The notes: generated by a model from the letters alone, not told the origin. Counted from the stretch's first letter, positions 12,860 to 25,527 are shown. The stretch is DNA of 64,000 bases from Viscum album (GCA_963277665.1 OY728137.1:1169966670-1170030669), one strand, 5' to 3'. Made by a program: numbers and translations.

Positions 12860-13620
12860 AATTTTTTTGGATTAAACAACAATTATAACCTGCTAAACTA
12901 ATAAAAATACATACCCCAATTATATTCGTTGGTGTATTCCATTCCTGAACTACCTTTTTCTTTATAGGATCAACTAATATTCCTTCCTTAGAGATAATAT
13001 TGCCATGAAAAGAAACTTTTTGAAGCTAGAATTCACACTTACTAAACATCCCATATAACTCATTTCTTCTAAGAGTCTATAGAATAATGTACAATTGATT
13101 CTCATGAACTTCATATATTTTTGAGTATACAAAGATATCATCAATAAAAGTACCACAATAAAGTCATACAGATATTCCTTGAAAACTCTATTCATTAGAT
13201 CCATGAAAATAGAGGGTTCTTAGTCAGTCCAAAATGCATTACTTTAAACTCATAATTCCCATAACTGGTTTGAAATGTTTTCTTTGAAATATCTTCCTTC
13301 CTCATACGCAACTGATGGTATCCAGATCAAAGGTCAATCTTTGAAAATATTGGGCTCTGTGAATTTGATCACATAAATCATCAATACAAGGAAGATCATA
13401 CTTGTTCTTTATCTGAATAGAATTGATCTCCCAATAGTCAATGCATATCTTCATAGATCCATATTTCTTATTAATGAAAAGAACATGATCTCCCCATAGA
13501 GAAAAAATAGGGTGAATAAAACCCTTACTACACAACTCCTCTAGTTTTTTCTTCAGATTCACTAATTCCACTGTGACTATTCTATGAGGAGTCTCTGATA
13601 TAGGCCTTACACTAGGAATT
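12860..13620 (-). pseudogene. E2 reverse transcriptase
   Basis: The N-terminal RT part is open at 13302-13571: LEELCSKGFIHPIFSLWGDH, then VLFINKKYGSMKICIDYWEI and NKYDLPCIDDLCDQI, the conserved Ty3/gypsy fingers and palm. The catalytic block is split by a frameshift: one frame gives [15 protein letters not shown] (12974-13204) and the neighbouring frame carries TFIDDIFVYSK, the FIDD active site, near 13150. The residues for polymerase activity are therefore still encoded but not in one frame. Confidence 0.9.
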
Positions 13621-13909
13621 TAATCAATATAAAACTCAATTCCCCTCTCTGGACGATATATGGTAAATCCCTTGGAAACACATCAACATATTATTTCACA
13701 AAAGATACATCTTCAATTTGAATATTTCTTTCCTCACCCATAGATATTGTGTTCTCATCCTCCCTAAGAATTGCATTCATTAGAGCTATTGGGGGTAGAT
13801 CTAGATAACAATCAGATGGTGAGGTTTTTGATCTAAAGAAAAGGGAATCTACATCATTCTAAAAAATTGCAACTTATTTCTTCTTGCAATTTATTTTTTT
13901 ATCATAATT

Positions 13910-14250
13910 TCAAAGACAATCCATATCGAGTATTCTATCAAAATAAATAATTGGTATGATGATAATGTCAGTAACTAAAGAACATTTATGTGTCCTAAAG
14001 GGGAAAGATCGATACATCTTTATTACAATGGTACTTACCTTAGGAGTTTGGACTGACAAATCCTGTATTAAATCAAAAGGTAAGTATCTAATTTTATTTT
14101 CAAATTTGGAAGATACAAAAGAATGTAATGATCTAGAATCAAATAAATCATTGGATATGTTTGAGGAAATTATTAAAGTACCTTCCACCACATCATTAAA
14201 AATTTCAACCTCAGTAGTTGTGATAGCATAAACTTTGACCCACCCCCTTT
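13910..14250 (-). pseudogene. E2 aspartic protease
   Basis: In an open frame that spans 13910-14308, the retropepsin-like domain reads VVEGTLIISSNISNDLFDSR, followed by SLHSFVSSKF, and ends ILDMDCL. These correspond to the DSGATHSF active site and the ILGMDWL end of chromovirus proteases. The catalytic glycine of DSG is changed to arginine (DSR), and ATHSF is changed to SLHSF. It would cut the gag-pol polyprotein. Upstream in the same frame is the end of gag with its zinc knuckle. Confidence 0.85.
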
Positions 14251-15740
14251 TCCTTTTCCATGGCATATCTCCTCGACACTTTGGACAATCATTAGCATTG
14301 TTTCCCATATCCCTATAATTATAGAAATGAACATTGATAGCTTCTTTCCTTCCCTTTCAATCACTATCATGATGGAAAATCTATCCAAACTTAAAGAAAA
14401 CTTCTTTTTCTTTTAATCAGGCACCATGTTATTTCCTTCCACAATCATTGCATATGGGAAAATCCCCCTTTTATTCTCCCCTTTATACATTCTATCCTCT
14501 ACCACCATCTTATTCTATTTTATTCCCTTAAACTCATAAGACTTAGAGAATTATTTTTATGTCTTGATAGAACATGAGACTATATCTTCATATGATGAGA
14601 AAATTTGGGAGACTAGGTCCCTTTAGAGTAATGGTTTTAAACCACCAAAGAATCAATTAATCTTTCTCTTTGAATTACATATGCAGTCCATGACCTGCCT
14701 TTCTCACCTTGTAAATTTGTATTCATACTTTGTAATATTTTCATCCCCCTTTTCTTTTAGACTCAAGAGTTACCTTTCCATATCCGTTCACTATTCACGA
14801 GGAAAATATTTTTTCATGGAAATTTTTCTTAAAACCTCTCTATAAAATATTTGTAATTTCTTCTTACTTCATTGTGTTTTGAATTAAAGAACACCATTGA
14901 TCCTCATTTCCCAATAGATGATAAACTACAATGACAACCTTATCCATTTTGTCACATCCCAAGGCAAGAAATATATTCTCTAAGGAACATATCCACAGAT
15001 CTACTACAAATGAGTTTCTAGTCCCATTGAATGGTAAAGGATATTGTCATATAAAGCGGTAAAACATTTCTTCTCCACATTGGGGTTCAGGATTATCCAT
15101 ACTGGTAAGGTTATTCTTCATAACATGAGTCAACTATCCTAATATAGTTATATGTTTCACCACATCAGTCACATATCCAGTACCAATATCATTACCTTGC
15201 ACATGAGGGAAATCCTTATATGGGATATATGCATTGATACAGTTTCAATTCCTTCAACTAGGCACCATATCTAAATAATTTCATACACTATATTAGGTGA
15301 AGAATCATAATGTTTAATTTCAACTAGAAAAATACTTAACATAAATTGAAATCCTATGCATAGCTAATCTCATAATTACAAATATGGTTTCTTTGAGGAA
15401 GAAATTACTTTTAACTCTATTATAATGGATTGTAAAGAAAATGTTAATTATCCTAAGTATATACCCAGGGAGTGTCAAACCAAGTGTGGAGTAAGGCCCA
15501 TTTCCATAGAACATGTTACCCCGAGTCAGGCTCCGGAGACCTTGCCGGAATTTTCACACCTGGGTACATCTGTGTGAGAACCACATCTACTTGTAATATC
15601 CAGATATGGATGTATTTCTTTGAATATCCACATAATCTATTCCTTACATAAATTATAATATGTTCTTGTATGCTTATCCTCGAAGTCTATCTTTGGGGTT
15701 TTGTTCCCTAATCTATATTTTCTAAATCTAGTTTAAAATC
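14250..15740 (-). pseudogene. E2 gag (capsid and zinc knuckle)
   Basis: The C-terminal zinc knuckle is at about 14270-14320 on the minus strand: FYNYRDMGNNANDCPKC, a CX2CX4HX4C motif in which two cysteines have become F and Y and the histidine has become N. Upstream, 14600-15150, pieces resembling a retrotransposon capsid domain can be read in shifting frames (ENIFLALGCDKMDKV and similar). No start codon can be fixed. Gag would form the virus-like particle and bind the RNA through the knuckle. The order and the nearby primer site support the call. Confidence 0.7.
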
Positions 15741-15752
15741 ATTCTACTAAAC

Positions 15753-15768
15753 CTCCTTTGATACCAAT
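15753..15768 (-). other. Primer binding site of E2 (initiator Met tRNA type)
   Basis: The minus strand reads ATTGGTATCAAAGGAG directly after the LTR end GGGGTCCTTACA. It matches the plant initiator-Met tRNA primer site TGGTATCAGAGC, with one or two changes. It fixes the orientation and the 5' LTR boundary. Confidence 0.88.
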
Positions 15769-16032
15769 TGTAAGGACCCCGACCCTAGTTGCATGGAGCT
15801 GGTGCCTTATCTCATTACATTGGCATATAAACAAGGAAGATACATCCTGAAGGACCAAATAGTTTAGTTTCCATGGAAAACTAGATACATACATAAGTTT
15901 AACATTAAAACTTGAAAAGAAATAAAATATAAATATTACATTGGAAACATCCATACCTCCTAGATTATCCCTACAAATCATTCATAATATACTTCTTCGC
16001 ATCAGGGGGAAAAATAAAACATAAGAAAGGGG

Positions 16033-16048
16033 TGAGCTCAGATGCTCA
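16033..16048 (-). promoter_or_regulatory. Conserved LTR hairpin motif (E2 5' LTR copy)
   Basis: Minus strand TGAGCATCTGAGCTCA, with TGAGC pairing to GCTCA, 265-280 bp from the LTR 3' end. It differs by one base from the E1 copy at 3745. Confidence 0.6.
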
Positions 16049-18070
16049 GTAAGGGTAATAAGTACAATGTAAGAATAAATAATAAGGCATGGTTAATAAA
16101 TAAAAGTACAGATTCCATTAAAACATAATCTTGAACATAATATGAGAGGAATAAAACATAATTAAATAATTCCATAATAAAACATAACTGTGAGTTTTCA
16201 ACTAGTTGAATAACCACATAGAATATCAATTACTAGTTTCATAATAATGGAATGAATAACTAGGTACATTCAAATCATATCATCAAGGCCTAGGTCAAGA
16301 AAACTAAAAATTATTAAGGCCTCGACCAAAACTATCTCTTAAAATGAGAAAGGGCTCAACTAAGTCCATATCTATTTTGTATCATTAAACCTACTGATTA
16401 ACCGGGGGTTATAATAGGCCAAATCCATAACATAGTAAGGCCAATTAATTAATCATATGAATGTGGTTAAACAAAAACAAAATATACAAAAGAAATATAA
16501 ATAACATTCCCATTTTTTAAACATAATCACTAACCATTCAGAGTAGTAATGTGAATGGTATCAAGATAGTACATCCATAGTCCAACTGATAATAAACTAA
16601 TTACTAAAAAATATAGGATTATTAACATAAGATATAAAACTCAATAGATAATATAATTCAATAAAGGTGTTGAAATAGATAAAAATACTCTAACAAAATG
16701 ATTATGGTTTTCTTGAGAGAAATACCCTTTTTTACATTGAAAATAAGAGTTCTTTTGGAAAAATCATTTGTATTTTTCATGATTGTTTTTATAAACCAGA
16801 AATGAAAAAACGTAGTTTCTCTAGAAAAAATTAGTCATTTAATAAAAATAATGTGTTCTTAAAAAATATTTTGTTTTGGAAATTGAAAATGGATAAGAAA
16901 TAGAGACATTCTCTTTAATCGGGCTTGCATATAAGGAAGAAAATGAGAATAGAACCTTATAAAACATTTATTATCCCATCAAATAATGATGAAATGATCT
17001 AGATAAATGATTTTTTAACACACATATATATAATTTAGAAAAATTATATAAAAATAATGACAAATTAAATTGGTGTATAGATAAAGAAATCATAACCGGA
17101 ATAAAAATGGAGGTTCGGGAGGAAAACCCTTTCCTTATTTCCGAATGAGTTTTATACTTGAACTTAAAATCCTAGATAATAAAATTAAATCGATTAATTA
17201 TTTAATTAATAACCTTATATACATGTTTTTTATTTATTATAATTTAATTAATTTCATTTTTGGCCTTTTTGATGAGTTATAAGTTGCAATTTTCTTGCTC
17301 GGTAGTGTCCGTTTCCTTGGTTTTCACGATTTGTATACTTATATATGAGTATAAAAGTTCATGTGAAATGTGTATAATTATAAAGAATTAAATTTATATG
17401 ATATTAATGAAAATATATAAGATTAAATGGTTATATAATTCATTTGGTTATATGTAATGAGGATGAGTGATTAGATCAAACATTAGTGATAATCATTTAG
17501 ATTATTTTGGTAGTATTTCTATTATTGCGAACTAGTTTTGTTGTATGAATTAATACCACATATATATACTGTTTATAGAACATGAAATAGGGTGTAATAA
17601 ATATATTATAGTATCGTTTTAATATAAAAATGGTTTCATTACCTTCCTTTAAGGAGAATTTGAAGAACACAAATTCTTCATCCATGAATTTGTAAATCAA
17701 CCCCTCACAGACAATGATGTCATTTTTAAAATAAAAGATAGAGAGATAATGGAGTTTGATAAAGGTTATTCTATTGACATTATCTAATTATATTATATAT
17801 ATGATAATTGAGTTATCATGATCATTTGGATAGATGAGGTGAGGAGAGAATAGAAAATGAAAACAACTTGAAAAGAAATGAAAAGGAAATGGATGAGGAT
17901 TTAACCACTTGAATACTCCCCCTTAAGAACCTCTTTAATGGGATTGGTATTGGTCTTTTTGTAAGACCAAGAGAATATGAACATGGAGGAGATAATAGGA
18001 AATATTATTTAGGAATAATTTTGACGGTATTCAAGGCTTATTTCTGTGATGAGAAGAGGGGTGAGGGGTG

Positions 18071-18080
18071 GTATTTATAG
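18071..18080 (-). promoter_or_regulatory. TATA box of E2 5' LTR
   Basis: Minus strand CTATAAATAC, preceded by CTCCTCCG. It lies about 890 bp from the LTR start, the same offset as in the 3' LTR. This would be the promoter for genomic RNA. Confidence 0.7.
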
Positions 18081-18962
18081 CGGAGGAGAGGGGTGATTTT
18101 TGAATATCTTATTCATTTGTTTATTATTTTGGGTCAAGACTGTGAGTAGTTTGAGAATCATCATGAAATATATTAAAAAAATTAGGGGATTTTCTATATT
18201 TTGGTGCTTACATAATGCATGATTTTTTTAATTCATGTGTTTGGATTATATTTTAAATAATGTAAATTATCGTATTTCACTATTTACAAAAATCAAGTAT
18301 TTTAAAAAAATCCAAAAAATTAACCACAACCATTTCTCAAAGTATATAACTCAAAAATTGAATCCATTTTATTAAAATAATTTTCTAAATATGTGAAATT
18401 TATTTATTTTTAAATAATTATTTACTCGAAAAATACAGATTTTAAATTTAAAACTGATTTTATAACACTCTAAAAAATTAACACAGGTCTCATAAAATTA
18501 TACTAATATAATAAGACAAAAAATGTTAATTTATTAATACATTTTATGAAAATATATTTTATTTTAAATAATTTTATTAATTATAAAAATGTAATTAAAT
18601 ATTTATGACTCACAAAAATACCAACACTTAATTAATAATTTTTAAAATAATTATTTACTTATACAATGATATAATTATATCATAATTTCACTTCTGAGAT
18701 GCTTAAATTTATTTATAATTTAATTGGTGATGTTACTATTCATTTTTGTTGTTTACGATTTATATGGTTCATATTACTATTCCTAAGTTCAAGTTACTAT
18801 TTTATAGGTATATCTTCCTTAACTTCTAGAAATACCACTTATTTCATGGATTCTTATTTTATGATGTTTTTATTATGTTGTATAAGTGATTTTATATGAT
18901 ATATACTATATGAAATAAACCTAATAGGGGATATTTCATTGATAGAGTTTTGGGTCGTTACA

Positions 18963-18967
18963 TTTCT
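18963..18967. repeat. Target site duplication TTTCT, right copy (E2)
   Basis: Exact copy of 7560-7564, directly outside the E2 right terminus. Confidence 0.9.
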
Positions 18968-20035
18968 TCTATAGTCTCATCATCATCAACAATATAACCA
19001 TTACTCATACCACCTTGCTGATTCCCTTCAAGATATTTAATCTTAGGACATTGGTTTACATAATTCCCATTTGTTCCACACATAAATTATTTAACCATTG
19101 ATAATACCTTAGTTATTATAATATTTCCATCCATTGCATTCACCAAATTCTTCATTTTTCATTTACAGTTACTTGCTTTGTGTCCATCTTTTACACAGTC
19201 AAAACATATTTTCATTATTCTTAAACATTCTCCTTGGTGTTTCTTCCCACATTATCAACATGTAAGAAACTTTTTATTCTTTCCTCAATGGCCTCTATTA
19301 ACATAGATCTTAGAAAATTAATTTTTTATCTTATTTGGTGAGTCTGAGAGTTGGTTATGGTACACATTTTTAATCATGTTCCATGAAAACTGATTAGGCA
19401 TGGTCAAAACATACTTTACTCTTATGATAATCCCATTTGACTACTGATCAAAAAATGGTATGTCACTTTAAATGTTAACCTTGTTCTTTTTTATACCCTT
19501 TATTGATTAAAGCTAGAAAGAATAGTGTGAGAAACCCTTATCATAGTGAAAACCCACATAATAATGAAAAATACTTACTTATAGGATGTCTAAATCATGA
19601 CACCTTCCTTAATATATGACACTCTAAGTTTATCCTAGTTTATTCATATCCAAATTAAATTTGAATCCTTCATGATGGTTCATGGAGAGTTTTTTAATAC
19701 CCAAATCATATCCCCCAGGATTTTCAAAATAGGTGTGCAGTAAGGCCCATTGTCATGTACTAGATTACACTGAGTCAGAAATGACACACCTTTCCAGAGT
19801 TCTTACCCCTAGGTACATCTATTCTTGAGCTACATCCATTTGTAGTATCCAAACAAGGATTTATTACTAGGATACCACTCTCTTTATCATTTACCAAAAT
19901 TCTAGGACATTTTCTTATAATTTTACTAATCATTAAAATTATCCTTAGATACATTCCTAGAAATAACATTAGAAATATTCCTAGGGATCAAAATAAAGTT
20001 TTCTCATCATAGTTTCCAAAGGTTAATTGAAAATT
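18968..20035 (-). pseudogene. Element O gag with three zinc knuckles
   Basis: The minus strand carries three consecutive zinc-knuckle motifs. At about 19226-19263 is C..CGKKHQGEC, with two stops in the gap. At about 19163-19208 is an intact CFDCVKDGHKASNCK (CX2CX4HX4C). At about 19045-19083 is FMCGTNGNYVNQCPKIKYL, where the first cysteine and the histidine are lost. This arrangement is seen in gag of plant Ty3/gypsy elements and binds the genomic RNA. The tail (NQQGGMSNGYIVDDDE) runs straight into the E2 insertion point. The N-terminal capsid part toward 20035 is too decayed to read. No pol follows on the far side of E2. Confidence 0.75.
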
Positions 20036-20050
20036 CAATCTGATATAAAA
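20036..20050 (-). other. Degraded primer binding site of element O
   Basis: Minus strand TTTTATATCAGATTG next to the LTR end. It resembles TGGTATCAGA of the Met-tRNA type with several changes. It gives the orientation of element O and the left edge of its 5' LTR. Confidence 0.55.
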
Positions 20051-20291
20051 TACAACGACCCTCTCTTATCATACAAAAACAATACCTTACTTTTTGAAAT
20101 ATGTAAAATATTACACCAATAGATGCCCAAATACCATATTAGTTTAGTGACTTCGGAACATGAAAACATAAACACTGGTACATAAGTAAGATTTATTATC
20201 TCCCACTAGGTTCTTCTTGAATAACACTCTTGTTAAACACATAAAAAATAACACATATGTTCATAACCTAGGGAAGAAAACATAAAAGGGT

Positions 20292-20307
20292 TGAGATCAG
20301 ATGCTCA
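20292..20307 (-). promoter_or_regulatory. Conserved LTR hairpin motif (element O copy)
   Basis: Minus strand TGAGCATCTGATCTCA, about 240 bp from the LTR 3' end. The outer stem TGAG/CTCA is kept, although the inner pair differs from E1 and E2. Confidence 0.55.
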
Positions 20308-21099
20308 TTAAGGGTATACAAGGGAGATATGTAAACATAATCATGAACATAAGGGTATGATAATATGATCATGAAAATAGAAGATCGTACAATGAAAATA
20401 AAAGTTCATATACATGAATCACAAAATAAATATTCACATTTCATAAGACATGAATCATAAGAAAATAAGAACATAATCCATGAAATAATAGAATAGGAAT
20501 AAAACATGGAATTTTGGAAAAAACATAAGCATATAAAATGATTTCCAAAGTAGTCAAGGCATCGCTGCTATGGACATCTTGGTATTATGAGTGGACTTCC
20601 AATACCATCTTGGTAGTCATGGTTCACTCCCATATTCATCATAGTAGTATGAGTTGACTCCCCATACCATCTCAATAGTAAAGGTTCACTCCCAAGACCA
20701 TATTAGTATATCTCATATGATATAAATCTTTATCCAATTCATTGGAGGGAAATACAGGTCCCACCCATTGCATAATGAAATCATACAAACATGTGCCATA
20801 TGATCCTAAAATATCATATAATAATCCATAAAATGAAATGGGATTCATAAACATGTAATATCATCTTAATATATGGAAAGAGACATGTTTCATAATAATT
20901 TCATCAAAGCATAACTGACAGAAAGAAGTGAGTTTCATAGACATATGACATGTGAAAGAGAAATAGATTTCGTAAACATAGAACCTGTGAAAGAGAATAT
21001 ATTTTTTAAACATCACGCAATAATGTTTAGACTATTCAGAGAAATAATATGAATGGATCATTTGTATCTATATTTAGAAAGGAATGTGTAACACCAATA

Positions 21100-21700
21100 C
21101 ATGTCATCCTAGATGGAAAATAGTTTTTAAAGATCCATTAAAATCATTTGTTGAGGAAAATATGCTTTCTACTTTGGAAAATTATTTTTAAAACATAAAA
21201 CCTTTTGAAAAAAATTTTATTCGAAAATAAAATTGAAAGGGTTATAATGGAATCTTTGAGAACATTATGAAAACATTTTTATTTGAAACCATAATAATAA
21301 ATCTTGAAAGTGTTTTGAAAACCATTTCTCTAAAAATACTTCGAAAACTTATAAAGAATTCTTGAAAATGTTATGAAAACCCTATTTTCATAGAAAATTA
21401 TAAAAGAAGCTTGAAAAAATTTTGAATACATTTTTATTTGAAAGTATTTTTAAAACATAAAAAAAATATTTTAAAATCATAAAAATCATTTTCTTAAAAA
21501 ACAACCTTATGAAAACTTATAAAAGAAGTTTTGAAAATCATTTGAAAACACTTTTCAGACATAAAACATTTTCGAAAACCTTTTTCATTGAAACCCACTT
21601 TAAAATAATGATTTTTTAAAATATTTGGAAAAAAAATTATTTTAAAAAACAAAATTTTAATCTTGTAACGGAAGGTTTAAGAGAATGTTAGTGACTATGA
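21100..21700. repeat. A-rich degenerate repeat tract in element O LTR
   Basis: The plus strand repeats words such as CTTGAAAA, TTTGAAAAC and CATAAAA many times with no fixed period, within the R-U5 side of the LTR. No coding potential is visible. It looks like expanded simple sequence that has since diverged. Confidence 0.5.
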
Positions 21701-23630
21701 TAGGTAAATCCATACATGGCGAACATTCTTTTTGAACAGTAAAAAGTTTAGAAAAGTACATCGACCTGAAAATGAAAAAAAGATTACTGTTTAAAAAAAC
21801 CCTTTATTTAAAAGAAAAATAATAGGTAAGAAGGTATTTTAAAGATCATTGGATAATAATAGAGTGTTTTTTGAAACCTTTTAGAAAAAATGGTTATAAT
21901 GGAAGACAGATTTCTGACCAAAGATAGAGGTAAAGTTAGACTTTCTTAAAAACACTTTATTGATAATCTTATGTACCAAATAGTAAAAAATGGTACCATT
22001 ACATGGATATAACATAAATAACCTGAGTTTAATAAAAATTATGAGAGTTCTTGTGATATGATTCATAAAAATTCATAAATGGAAGCATAATCATAAAACA
22101 TTTCTATAAAGAATGAGATTGTTTCAATAAATTCTTTCCACCTGGTAACTTTGAATCATACTACCCATGTGAAAAAAAGAAATTAAATATAGAATAAAAT
22201 ATAATTAAAATATTTATATTCATGATATAAAATTTAAAATGGAATTATATACACCTTGAAAAATAATATAGGTGCATAACAAACCATGAGTCTCAAAGAA
22301 GGAAAATTGAGACAAAACTATCTTATCGACTTGGTAACTTTTAAAATATAAACCCTATGAAACAAAGACCATATAATAGATATTTAAATAACCATAAATT
22401 TAAGAATAATAATCATAGAATACACTCATGGGTATTATATATACCATTAAAAAGAAAAGAGTGTCGGACATGTCATGTATCTTACAGATATAAAAAGTGA
22501 GATGCAATTCCATTACCTTATGCCTTGACTCTCACCATACTCATAAAAACCTCTTATATAATAAATATAAGTTTATTATAAATATTTTAAAGAAAAAAAT
22601 TATTATATCTAATACCATATATAATTTTATTATGACTTTATTATACCCACTTATTAAAAATTTCTTGTTAAGGTTTCGCTTCGGGTAATATCCGCTTTGT
22701 TCTTCGTACATATTTTGACTCATTATTCTTGATCATCTTACTTAGATCATGATTTACTTAATTATACAATTTTAAAAATTATATAATTATCATATATATT
22801 CAGTATATATTTATTTACAATAATATATAAAATATATAAAGATGAAAAGGAATGCACCTTTCATAGAGATAGTAGGCCATACGTACGCATGAATAATGTT
22901 TCTTTTTTTTATCATATTTAAAGAAAGTAAATAAATGAAATATATGTATATATGTATATAATATAATTAAATTAGAATTATTATTTTATATATATCATAT
23001 ATTTTTATGGAAATTATCATTAATACACCCCATGTAAAGTGTGAATGAATTACATTGCTTTAAAGAGGTGGTAGACCACACGTCCACAAATGATGTTATC
23101 CTATTTACACAAGATGGAAAGCATAAATTTACATGTTATAAAATAATTACATTAAAATAAATACATCATAAGTATCATATATATTATATATAAATAGAGC
23201 TTCCATCCTAATTTCCACTATAAGAGGTGGTAAAGGAGGAACAAATAATCGTCGTTTCATAAGGTGGCAGTTCTCCATACACATAAATAGTAAGTTTGTT
23301 ACCCATTACATGGAAGTGTTTGTAAGTGTAAGTTAAACACTTAATATAAAAAAAATATTAGTATATTGAAGATACTGGTGTTATTATATAATCATGTAAT
23401 AAAGAGAGTTGAGTTGTTAGAGAAAGAAAATAAAATAAAGGATCTTGAGGAAGGATCTTACCACATTTGGCTAACTCCTTTTGGTTTACAAAAAAGGGAT
23501 TCCTTGGATGAATTTATGAAAAAAATGAAGGATTAAATGGGGAAGTTAGGGTTTCAGGGAATTTAATTTGGTAGATATTGTCTAAACCTAATTGGTTTGA
23601 GAGGTGTGAAGAAGTGGGAGGAGAGGAGGC

Positions 23631-23640
23631 CTTTTTATAG
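23631..23640 (-). promoter_or_regulatory. TATA box of element O 5' LTR
   Basis: Minus strand CTCCACTATAAAAAGGCC, with the box at 23631-23640, about 1.9 kb into the LTR. The same box in the cut 3' LTR is at 4341-4352. Confidence 0.65.
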
Positions 23641-25527
23641 TGGAGGAGGAGTGACACTCTTGTAAATACCAAAATGTATAAAATAATGGGAGGCCTCCCT
23701 TACCAAATGTGCCTAAAAAATTAAAAAATAATGGATTAAAGGTGAATAATGGTCCACAAAAATCTACACCACACAAAAATAAGAGAATTTTTATAATTTT
23801 GTTCCATAACTTCTAGGTTTCCCCAATTTTATCATGTTGGGTTTTTATTAAATTATATCATATTCAAATATAAGTAATTTAACCATTAAGGATAAATTAA
23901 AGATATATTTATTAGAAAAAATATACCCACTCAATTATAATTATTTATTATAATTTTAAAAATAAAAAAACCATTTGTTTTTGAAATTAATTTTCAAAAA
24001 AGTGCATATGACGCGCAAAAACACTACTTTAACCGGGGCAATGCTAACAATGTTTTTATTATCTTTGAGTCAATATGATAATAATAAAAGATAAATTGGT
24101 CCATGAATTTTATATATTTTATATTGATTAACACTTAAAAATAACTTTACAGATGGTAGGTTTTTATTAATTTTAAGTCATTTAATAAAATATCATTTAT
24201 TATAAAATAACATTATTGTCAATTTTGACATTATTTATTTAGTTTTATTTTAATAATATAAAAAAATTATTTGATTCCAAATATATTGAGTTCAAGATTT
24301 TAACTTTATATATTCATCTTAAAAAATAAGAAATGACAATAATTCAACCAATTTAATTTACTCTTAATATTTAAAGTATAATTTAATTTAGTTAATTATT
24401 AACTAAATAATAAATATGTAGGAATTTGTTAAGAATTATATGTAATTAAATCATATCTAAAAATTATTAATAAGACATTACGATAAAAATAACTCATATA
24501 ATTATAAAATGGATATTTTTAACTAAAAATATGTTTATTCCATATCTCAAATTTTTATAAATGTTAAAGGTGAGGAAAGATCCCTTTTTTTTATTTTCCT
24601 TACTTAAATTAAGAAATAGGGTACCTTTATTAAATAGTATCCCAATAACCCAAATTATTATAAATCTTAAGGGGAATAGTCTAAATATTGGCATATAATG
24701 TTATTTGGAAAAGTTTCTAGGTCTTTTTGGACCTTACATTTAAGGTTTAGTCTGTAATTAAATTTAATTTTACCTTAATCACTATGATTAATTTCACTCA
24801 GTTTCACTAATCTTTTTGGTCAAAAATTACATTTATCTTATTGGACTACAAATATCATATTGATTATAATAGTGTATGTTAATTTTTCCAAATTAAAATC
24901 ATATAAGTGTCTAGATTAAGTTTAACGCTAATCCTGTTAATGTAGCGAGAAAGCGAGTTTTTAATGAAAAAATATTCAAAATTTCAATAAGTTTTTATAA
25001 ACAATTTTAATATAAAAAAATATTCCAATGAACTCAATTGGATTAATATATATATAATTGATCTATTTTAACTTTAAAAACTATATAAAAATATAACTTA
25101 ATATTAATAATAATTTAAAAGAAAGGTAGTTTATAACTAAAATACAGTATGTTTCACTATTCATTTAAAAATGAAACTTCTAATAAAAATACCAAAAAAT
25201 AACCTATGATAATTTTGACATTTGGTATTCAAAAATTAAGTTTATTTTGAAAATAAAAATGTATAATGGTATCAAAAATTATTTTTAACATTGGTGTGCT
25301 ATTAAAAGGCGGTAAAACTCGGTCTTGCATATAAAGCATGCTAACTCAGTGTTGTGTGTGCCACAAGACAATCTAAGTGTTGCATGTAATGCAAGATCGA
25401 CTTCGTTTTTTTTATAACATAGGAAAAAATTATTTCTTATATATATATGACTATATATTGTGTTGTGTAAAATGTAAAATTTTGAATTAATTAGAAAACA
25501 AATTTCACAAAATCTTGTGGTGTTACA

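Larger units (their letters stand above)
7565..18962 (-). mobile_element. E2: complete Tekay-like Ty3/gypsy element
   Basis: An 11.4 kb element on the minus strand with LTRs 7565-10770 and 15769-18962, an internal region of 4998 bp, a Met-tRNA primer site at 15753-15768, a polypurine tract at about 10771-10782 and a perfect TTTCT duplication. The domain order on the minus strand is gag, PR, RT, RNase H, IN, with an integrase tail as in chromoviruses. It is inserted inside the internal region of element O. All frames are broken, so it cannot be autonomous now. Confidence 0.95.
15769..18962 (-). mobile_element. E2 5' LTR
   Basis: A 3194 bp LTR. On the minus strand it starts TGTAACGACCCA at 18962 and ends GGGGTCCTTACA at 15769. 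It pairs with 7565-10770; the two copies differ at many positions and by small indels, so the insertion is old. It holds a TATA box (18071-18080) and the hairpin TGAGCATCTGAGCTCA (16033-16048, minus strand). Confidence 0.93.
20051..25527 (-). mobile_element. Element O 5' LTR (about 5.5 kb)
   Basis: On the minus strand it starts TGTAACACCACAAGATTTTG at 25527, nearly the same as the LTR start at 6255, and ends near GGGTCGTTGTA at 20051 beside the degraded primer site. About 2.2 kb at its 5' side aligns with 4012-6255. It includes a TATA box (CTATAAAAAG, minus strand, 23631-23640) and a hairpin (20292-20307). At 5477 bp it is long for an LTR. I see no insertion inside it, but the region 21100-21700 is a very A-rich run built from variants of GAAAAC and AAAATC. 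Confidence 0.82.

Noticed and set aside
21087..21110. TGTAACACC as a possible LTR edge inside the element O LTR
   Set aside because: No matching end, no primer site or polypurine tract beside it, and the O LTR is collinear up to 20051.
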